64,000 nucleotides of DNA from Olavius sp. associated proteobacterium Delta 1 (GTDB taxonomy: Bacteria; Desulfobacterota; Desulfobacteria; Desulfobacterales; JAFDCJ01), in the NCBI GenBank assembly GCA_902749685.1, contig CACVKW010001192.1:59200-123199 (forward strand), given 5' to 3'. Numbering within the stretch: the first letter of the stretch is position 1; each line of letters starts with the position of its first letter. Under the pieces are notes generated by a model. That model saw only the letters and a program-made list of their open reading frames with translations. It searched no databases and had not been told where the DNA came from. The position numbers were made by a program, and so were the translations under genes. Of the stretch, positions 59,320 through 64,000 are shown one piece after another.

Positions 59320-60978
59320 TCATGGATCCGGGAATGCCAGTGAGTTTATGAATATCTCCTGAAATTCCGGGTGGGTGGAAAGGTCGAGCACCCGGGTGGC
59401 TCGGGTCAGGTCGTTGGCCCGGGCCAGAATGTGCTCGTCGAAAAGAGCCAGAATAGCCCCTGCGCCGGCCGCATTTCCCACCACGTCGATATCTTCCTCG
59501 GGAATCCGCGGGAACATCCCAATTCTCATTGCATCCTTTTTGTTAATGAAGCTGCCAAATGCCCCGGCCACCAATAGCTTTGTCGGGTGTTTCATGCCGG
59601 CCTCCTTGCACAGCAAATCGATTCCGGTTCGCAACGCACCTTTGGCCAGCTGGATGGCCCGCACATCATTTTGAGTAAATGTCACCGGTCGGCCATCCGG
59701 TGTACTTTCAGCCGGCACGATGATAAATTCCGATAAATGATTCTGATCCAACCTCATATAAGGCGAGTCGGCTTTACTGTCAAAGGCGCCATCTTTTAAA
59801 ATCAGTCCGACTTTGTAAAGTTCGGCAACCGTACTGATCACACCGGTGCCGCATAGACCGGCCGGTTTTTTGGGTTTAGCCGGATTTTGTTGAATGACCG
59901 AGCAAACGGCTTTGGCGCTGTTATTAACGAGATTAACGGCATCAATGGCACCGGATACCGCATGCATGCCATGGCTGATGGCAGCCCCTTCAAAGGCCGG
60001 TCCGGTAGCGCAGGATGTCGCGGACAGACCGTTTTTTCCCAAATACATAATTTCGCCATTGGTGCCCACATCCACCAGCATGGTCCCCGGTTCGGTATGC
60101 GATAATTCAGACACCAACGCGGCGCTGACGATATCGGCACCGATAAAACCTGTGATCAAAGGCAGGGTGCGAATATGGGAATTCGGATTAAAACGAAAAC
60201 CGATAGATCCCGCGCGCAACGTTTTTTCATCCACAAATTGCGGAGTATAAGGAAACACCCCGATTGATGAGGGGTTTTCGCCGACGAATATATGGATCAT
60301 GGTGGAGTTGCCCACAACGACCATGGTGTTAATTTTTGCCGGATCGATGCGGCTGGATCGGCAAAGGGAGGTGATCCCCCATTCGATTGCTTTGACCGCC
60401 ATCTTTTGTTGCCGTGCCAAAAGGGCCGGATCTAAGCGAATGGCGCTGATGCGGCTCATGACATCATCACCGAATAGGATTTGGGGGTTGCGGGCCGAGG
60501 TAGAAGCCGTTACGGTACCCGTGCTCAGGTTGCAAAGATAGACTGCAACCGTCGTGGTTCCCAGGTCTACTGCCAGACCGTAGGAATCCGGTAAACCGGT
60601 GGGTGGCGATTTCAATTCAGCTAATTTGTCGAACAGGGTCGGAAGCCCCTTTTGAGCCACTTCAGCGCTCAGGCGGCTGGTTTCAGGTATCGCCAGGCTG
60701 ATGCCGCCGGAAATTTTAAGCCGGCAGGCCAGGCGCACGCCTTCGGATAAATCCGATTGCCCCAGAATTTTTATTTCCGATTCATCCGGAGCTGCAACAC
60801 TTCCTGCGGCGCCGGCAGTCATTTTTACCCGGCACTTGCCGCAACCGCCTTTGCCCCCGCAGTCGGTGCGCAGAAATATGCCCACACCAATCAGGGCTTC
60901 TAAAACAGTTTGCCCTGCATCAGCGTGGATATCAAGGTTCTCAGATGTTAGGTGTATGGTATGTTTTTCAGAGTGCAT
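59320..60978 (-). CDS. RACo-like ATP-dependent reductive activator (2Fe-2S plus ASKHA/DUF4445)
   Basis: A 552-residue protein. The N-terminal [2Fe-2S] ferredoxin domain has DCGGKGGCGKCRVKM and a distal Cys (ACRLKI). A linker leads to an ASKHA-type ATPase domain with the phosphate motifs AVDLGTTTVAVYLCNL (near 140) and LVDVGTNGEIMYLG (near 300), then LLVAGAFGSFINKKDAMRIGMFP. RACo proteins use ATP to reduce inactive Co(II) corrinoid in methyltransferase systems of acetyl-CoA pathway and methylamine users. No corrinoid protein is adjacent; the divergent MFS gene and DUF1786 gene follow. Confidence 0.88.
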   Translation of the reverse strand: MHSEKHTIHLTSENLDIHADAGQTVLEALIGVGIFLRTDCGGKGGCGKCRVKMTAGAAGSVAAPDESEIKILGQSDLSEGVRLACRLKISGGISLAIPETSRLSAEVAQKGLPTLFDKLAELKSPPTGLPDSYGLAVDLGTTTVAVYLCNLSTGTVTASTSARNPQILFGDDVMSRISAIRLDPALLARQQKMAVKAIEWGITSLCRSSRIDPAKINTMVVVGNSTMIHIFVGENPSSIGVFPYTPQFVDEKTLRAGSIGFRFNPNSHIRTLPLITGFIGADIVSAALVSELSHTEPGTMLVDVGTNGEIMYLGKNGLSATSCATGPAFEGAAISHGMHAVSGAIDAVNLVNNSAKAVCSVIQQNPAKPKKPAGLCGTGVISTVAELYKVGLILKDGAFDSKADSPYMRLDQNHLSEFIIVPAESTPDGRPVTFTQNDVRAIQLAKGALRTGIDLLCKEAGMKHPTKLLVAGAFGSFINKKDAMRIGMFPRIPEEDIDVVGNAAGAGAILALFDEHILARANDLTRATRVLDLSTHPEFQEIFINSLAFPDP

Positions 60979-61165
60979 GGTCTTTTTACCCTATCTTTTC
61001 AAGCATTGTGGATTTTCTATGGCACATGCGCGTCAATTAAACAAGTCATTGAAATTTGTTTTGGAAAGCACATTTGCGTTATCCTGCATCCTGACGATAT
61101 TGTCTTGATATTTGAATGGGAAAAAGTATACATGCTATTTGATCCTTATCAAAGGGGGCGTGCGT

Positions 61166-62419
61166 GTGGCAGCAAATCGAAGGTTACACTGGGCCTGGGT
61201 GATTCTGGCAATCTGTTTTGTGGATTTATTTGTGAATTATTCAGTTCGACTGGGGTACGGCGTCGTGTTACCGGAAATGATTCGCAACCTGGGCTTTGGC
61301 CGAGCTGCCGGCGGCTCGATCTATAATGCCTATTTGTTTACCTACATTATCATCACCCCTTTTACCGGCTATTTGACCGATCGTTTAGGCGCCAGACGGG
61401 TTATTACCATATGCTTATTAATTCTTGGTTCGGCGGTTATTTTAATGGGCACCGTCAACACCTTTTGGTCGGCTTGCTTATTTTTCGGTATTGCAGGCCT
61501 GGGTGCCACCGGGCTCTGGGTACCGATTTTAACCCTGGTTCAGCGATGGTTTGCCTTCCATCGCCGGGGTTTTGCGCTGGGAATTCTTTCAACTGGATTT
61601 GGGTTGGGATTTGCGACGATTGGGGCCGTCTTTCCCTGGATTGTGAAATATTTCAACTGGCGCTATGCCTGGTTTTATCTGGGAGCCATGGCCCTGGCAA
61701 TGGTGGCGATAAATGGCCTTCTTCTAAGAAGCGATCCGGTGGCCGCCGGTGTTCAACCCTGGGGGGAAAAGCCGGATAATGCCGCTGGAAGTATCCGCCG
61801 GCGAAAAAATGCAATTCCGCAACGCCTATCATTGAGTTCACTTTTTAGCAACAGCCGGTTTTTGTGGATTGGCAGCTCTTATTTCGCGGTTGCCTATGCT
61901 CTATACGGGATTACCACATTTATGGTGGATTACGCCAAATTCCAGTTAAACCTGCCACTGGAAAAAGCCAGTTTGCTGGCCACCATTCACGGGATTTGCC
62001 AGATTGCCGGCGTCCTTACTGTATTGCCGCTGTCCGACTACCTGGGCCGCAAAAAAACCATTGTTATTTCAAATATAATTATCACGGGCTGTCTGGCATT
62101 GATTCTGCTGTCCGGTGAATCGCTGGTGATGTTGTATTTTTCTATCGGCTGCCTCGCTATATTTTATGGCGCCACCTTTCCCATCTACGGTGCCTGTGCC
62201 GGTGACTATTTTCCCCGGGAAGTCATGGGTACGGTTATGGGCGCCTGGACACCCTTTTACGGTTTGGGGGCCATTGTATCCCATTGGGTTACGGGCCTAT
62301 TGCGGGATGCCACCGGTGTTTACAATCATGCGTTTATCATTAATGTTGTGATGAGTGCACTGGCTGTTGTGTTGATCAGCATGGTCCGTAAAAGGGGAAA
62401 AATGCCTAAAGTGCGCTAA
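61166..62419 (+). CDS. MFS permease
   Basis: A 417-residue protein from GTG 61166 (AAAGGGGG upstream). About 12 membrane helices are seen; the A-like loop motif GYLTDRLGARRV follows helix 2, with its echo SDYLGRKKT in the second half. The general type is an oxalate/formate or monocarboxylate-like MFS carrier, but the substrate cannot be read. It is divergent from the RACo-like gene and 65 bases upstream of the DUF1786 gene, so those two may be co-transcribed. Confidence 0.88.
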   Translation: MAANRRLHWAWVILAICFVDLFVNYSVRLGYGVVLPEMIRNLGFGRAAGGSIYNAYLFTYIIITPFTGYLTDRLGARRVITICLLILGSAVILMGTVNTFWSACLFFGIAGLGATGLWVPILTLVQRWFAFHRRGFALGILSTGFGLGFATIGAVFPWIVKYFNWRYAWFYLGAMALAMVAINGLLLRSDPVAAGVQPWGEKPDNAAGSIRRRKNAIPQRLSLSSLFSNSRFLWIGSSYFAVAYALYGITTFMVDYAKFQLNLPLEKASLLATIHGICQIAGVLTVLPLSDYLGRKKTIVISNIIITGCLALILLSGESLVMLYFSIGCLAIFYGATFPIYGACAGDYFPREVMGTVMGAWTPFYGLGAIVSHWVTGLLRDATGVYNHAFIINVVMSALAVVLISMVRKRGKMPKVR

Positions 62420-62484
62420 AATCCCTCATAATTTATCAAAATGTTTTCAGATAGTACGCCTCTGGGATTTTAAAGGAGTAATCA

Positions 62485-63561
62485 ATGAGTAAATTTTTAA
62501 TGGTGGACATCGGTGCCGGTACCATGGATGTGCTGTGGTATGACACTGAGGCTGAGCTGCATTATAAGGCGGTGGTGAAATCGCCGGTCAGGTATCTGGC
62601 TGAAAAGGCGGCGGGATTGTCGGGAAACCTGTTGATTAGCGGGACTGAAATGGGTGGTGGACCGGTAACGACCATCTTAAAGGAGCGTGCCAAAATTGCC
62701 GAGGTTGTGATGTCGGCGTCGGCGGCCGCCACGCTTCACCACAACCCGGCTACGGTGCGCTCTTGGGGCATTGAGATTGTTGAAGATACAAAAATCGAAG
62801 ATTTACACTTGGATGAACAGTATTCTCACCTGGTTCTTGGTGATCTTGAAGTTGACAGACTGCGACGAATTGTGGAAGGCTTTGGTGTGGCTTTTGAGTT
62901 TGATGCCGTGGCGATTTGTGCCCAGGACCACGGCGTGCCGCCGGCCGGAGTGTCGCACCTGGATTATCGGCACAACATGTTTCAATCCCGGCTTAAGGAA
63001 GAACCATTCCCCCATGTATTATTATACAGACATGATGAAGTTCCGCGCGAGATGAATCGTCTGTCTTCCGTTGCCCAAGCTGCCGGATCCATTCCTGCTG
63101 ACGAAATCTATGTCATGGACAGCGGCATGGCGGCTATTCTGGGCGGATCCATGGATGTATTGGCCCATAAAAAAGAGCGGGTGGTCATCCTGGATGTGGC
63201 CACTTCACACACCGTCGGTGCGGCAGTGCTGGGTGATGAAGTTGCCGGTTTTTTCGAATATCACACTTCGGACATCACCCTGGATCGCCTGGAAGATCTG
63301 CTGGTGGAATTATGTGACGGGAAAATTGAGCACAGCCGGATCATAGATGAAGGCGGCCATGGGGCGTATCTGCGCACGACCATCGGGTTTCAAGACCTTG
63401 ATGTTATCATTGCCACCGGACCCAAGCGGCGACTGGTGGAACCATCGAAGTTTCAAATAGCATTCGGGGCGCCATTGGGAGACAATATGATGACGGGAAC
63501 AGTGGGGCTGTTGGAAGCCTTGCGTCGACGTAAAGGACTTGAGTCGATTAACTATATTTAA
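62485..63561 (+). CDS. DUF1786 protein (ASKHA-like fold)
   Basis: A 358-residue protein of the DUF1786 family. The opening FLMVDIGAGTMDVLWYD and the later VVILDVATSHTVGAAVLGDEVAGFFEYHT look like the two phosphate loops of an acetate kinase/Hsp70/actin-type ATPase; an Asp-Gly-containing GTEMGGGPVTTIL follows the first. Proteins of this family are often listed as putative pyruvate formate-lyase activating enzymes without proof; no CxxxCxxC radical-SAM motif is present, so that label is doubtful. AAAGGAG precedes the ATG. Next to an MFS carrier and near a RACo-like ATPase. Confidence 0.8.
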   Translation: MSKFLMVDIGAGTMDVLWYDTEAELHYKAVVKSPVRYLAEKAAGLSGNLLISGTEMGGGPVTTILKERAKIAEVVMSASAAATLHHNPATVRSWGIEIVEDTKIEDLHLDEQYSHLVLGDLEVDRLRRIVEGFGVAFEFDAVAICAQDHGVPPAGVSHLDYRHNMFQSRLKEEPFPHVLLYRHDEVPREMNRLSSVAQAAGSIPADEIYVMDSGMAAILGGSMDVLAHKKERVVILDVATSHTVGAAVLGDEVAGFFEYHTSDITLDRLEDLLVELCDGKIEHSRIIDEGGHGAYLRTTIGFQDLDVIIATGPKRRLVEPSKFQIAFGAPLGDNMMTGTVGLLEALRRRKGLESINYI

Positions 63562-63578
63562 GAAAAGGAAAGTTGATT

Positions 63579-63863
63579 TCAACAATAATTATCGCCCGCA
63601 CTTTCAGCCTGACATTCCCAGTAGTAAAGAAAATTTTCATCACCGGCACAATCGCCAACAAAACCGCCAAAACTTGCTTTCGGTCCGTTGATTACATAAC
63701 CATGAGGTGATTTGACAATCCATTCCGAGTTGCCTGTCATGTCATTTCCCGCTACGCCTGGTTTCGCTACCGGGATAGAACCAGGCGATGCCCTGTCACG
63801 GGAAGGATTTGTTGCACAGGCAACTATTGTGATGGACAATATTAACGCCAGCCAAACTTTCAT
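63579..63863 (-). CDS. small putative lipoprotein
   Basis: A 94-residue protein from ATG 63863 (an in-frame TTG at 63872 is possible; AGGAG at about 63876-63880 suits neither perfectly). The N-terminus MKVWLALILSITIVAC is a lipoprotein signal with the lipobox IVAC. The mature part has four more cysteines near the end (DCAGDENF, WECQAE, NYC), which could form disulfides. No family is recognised. Convergent with DUF1786, 17 bases away. Confidence 0.6.
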   Translation of the reverse strand: MKVWLALILSITIVACATNPSRDRASPGSIPVAKPGVAGNDMTGNSEWIVKSPHGYVINGPKASFGGFVGDCAGDENFLYYWECQAESAGDNYC

Positions 63864-63872
63864 ATTTTTCAA

Positions 63873-64000
63873 TGAACTCCTATAGGATTATATTTATTTC
63901 ATAATCACTCTTGTCCAAAAACGGGTTTAGAATGAGTCATAAAGTGAGTAATAATACGAGTCATTGAAAAAAATCCTCCTTATATGTAGGGTGGTTGTTA
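63873..64000. other. right edge, no gene seen
   Basis: AT-rich sequence with short direct repeats of GAGTCAT/GAGTAAT words at 63933-63966. It holds the promoter of the lipoprotein gene; nothing else is supported. Confidence 0.3.

Noticed and set aside
62485..63561. pyruvate formate-lyase activating enzyme
   Set aside because: No CxxxCxxC radical-SAM motif; the visible motifs are of ASKHA ATPase type.

Overview
The window looks like the chromosome of an anaerobic bacterium, most probably a sulfate-reducer-like Desulfobacterota (old Deltaproteobacteria). The pointers are an MglA-type GTPase, an NfnAB-type electron-bifurcating pair, a RACo-like corrinoid activator, a short MetE-like methyltransferase, a TatA, a DUF1786 protein, and many intergenic repeats. 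This assignment is inference; no rRNA or other taxonomic marker is present.

Layout. 0-3 kb: a truncated GntR regulator, an AI-2E family permease and an MglA-like GTPase. 3-8 kb: the lower half of a reductive pyrimidine/beta-alanine pathway (class III aminotransferase, ferritin-like protein, CoA-acylating malonate/methylmalonate semialdehyde dehydrogenase) with an Lrp/AsnC regulator. 8.7-17.3 kb: a complete diversity-generating retroelement (DGR), all on the minus strand. 17.6-19.8 kb: small membrane and zinc-ribbon proteins. 19.8-31.9 kb: the upper half of the pyrimidine pathway (NCS2 permease, beta-ureidopropionase, PreT, PreA, dihydropyrimidinase, M20 carbamoylase, small DMT transporter) plus a large transglutaminase-like membrane protein. 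32-40 kb: an RNA methyltransferase, a RAYT transposase with terminal inverted repeats, SSB, TatA, a MetE-like protein and a MoxR/VWA pair. 40-48 kb: an AbiEii-like nucleotidyltransferase, a cyclase-TPR protein with a frameshifted tail, a DUF4143 ATPase, a HAD phosphatase and TatD. 48-50.5 kb: nfnA/nfnB. 50.5-53.8 kb: an insertion between 25-bp direct repeats that carries a broken toxin with an intact antitoxin, an integrase relic, a tRNA 3'-end fragment and an IS91-like transposase. 53.8-57.1 kb: HD protein, prfB (with programmed frameshift) and lnt. 57.5-64 kb: beta-CASP nuclease, RACo-like protein, MFS permease, DUF1786 protein and a small lipoprotein.

The main find is the DGR. A 113-bp template repeat (12302-12414) lies beside a reverse transcriptase and an Avd-like helical protein. 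Two 113-bp variable repeats (8771-8883 and 13970-14082) end two paralogous genes. Aligned by eye, all 17 differences in one copy and all 16 in the other fall at template adenines (coding strand). The targets are cytosolic-looking metallophosphoesterase-NACHT-formylglycine-enzyme-fold proteins of about 1,110 residues, an architecture expected of a STAND-type immune or conflict sensor whose ligand-binding tip is diversified. One target is interrupted by a single in-frame TGA where its paralogue has Trp. The island lies between two 106-bp direct repeats and splits the pyrimidine pathway in two.

The second unusual signal is a family of degenerate intergenic tandem repeats at about 17 loci. All have a strict 7-bp period, but the repeated word differs completely from locus to locus.
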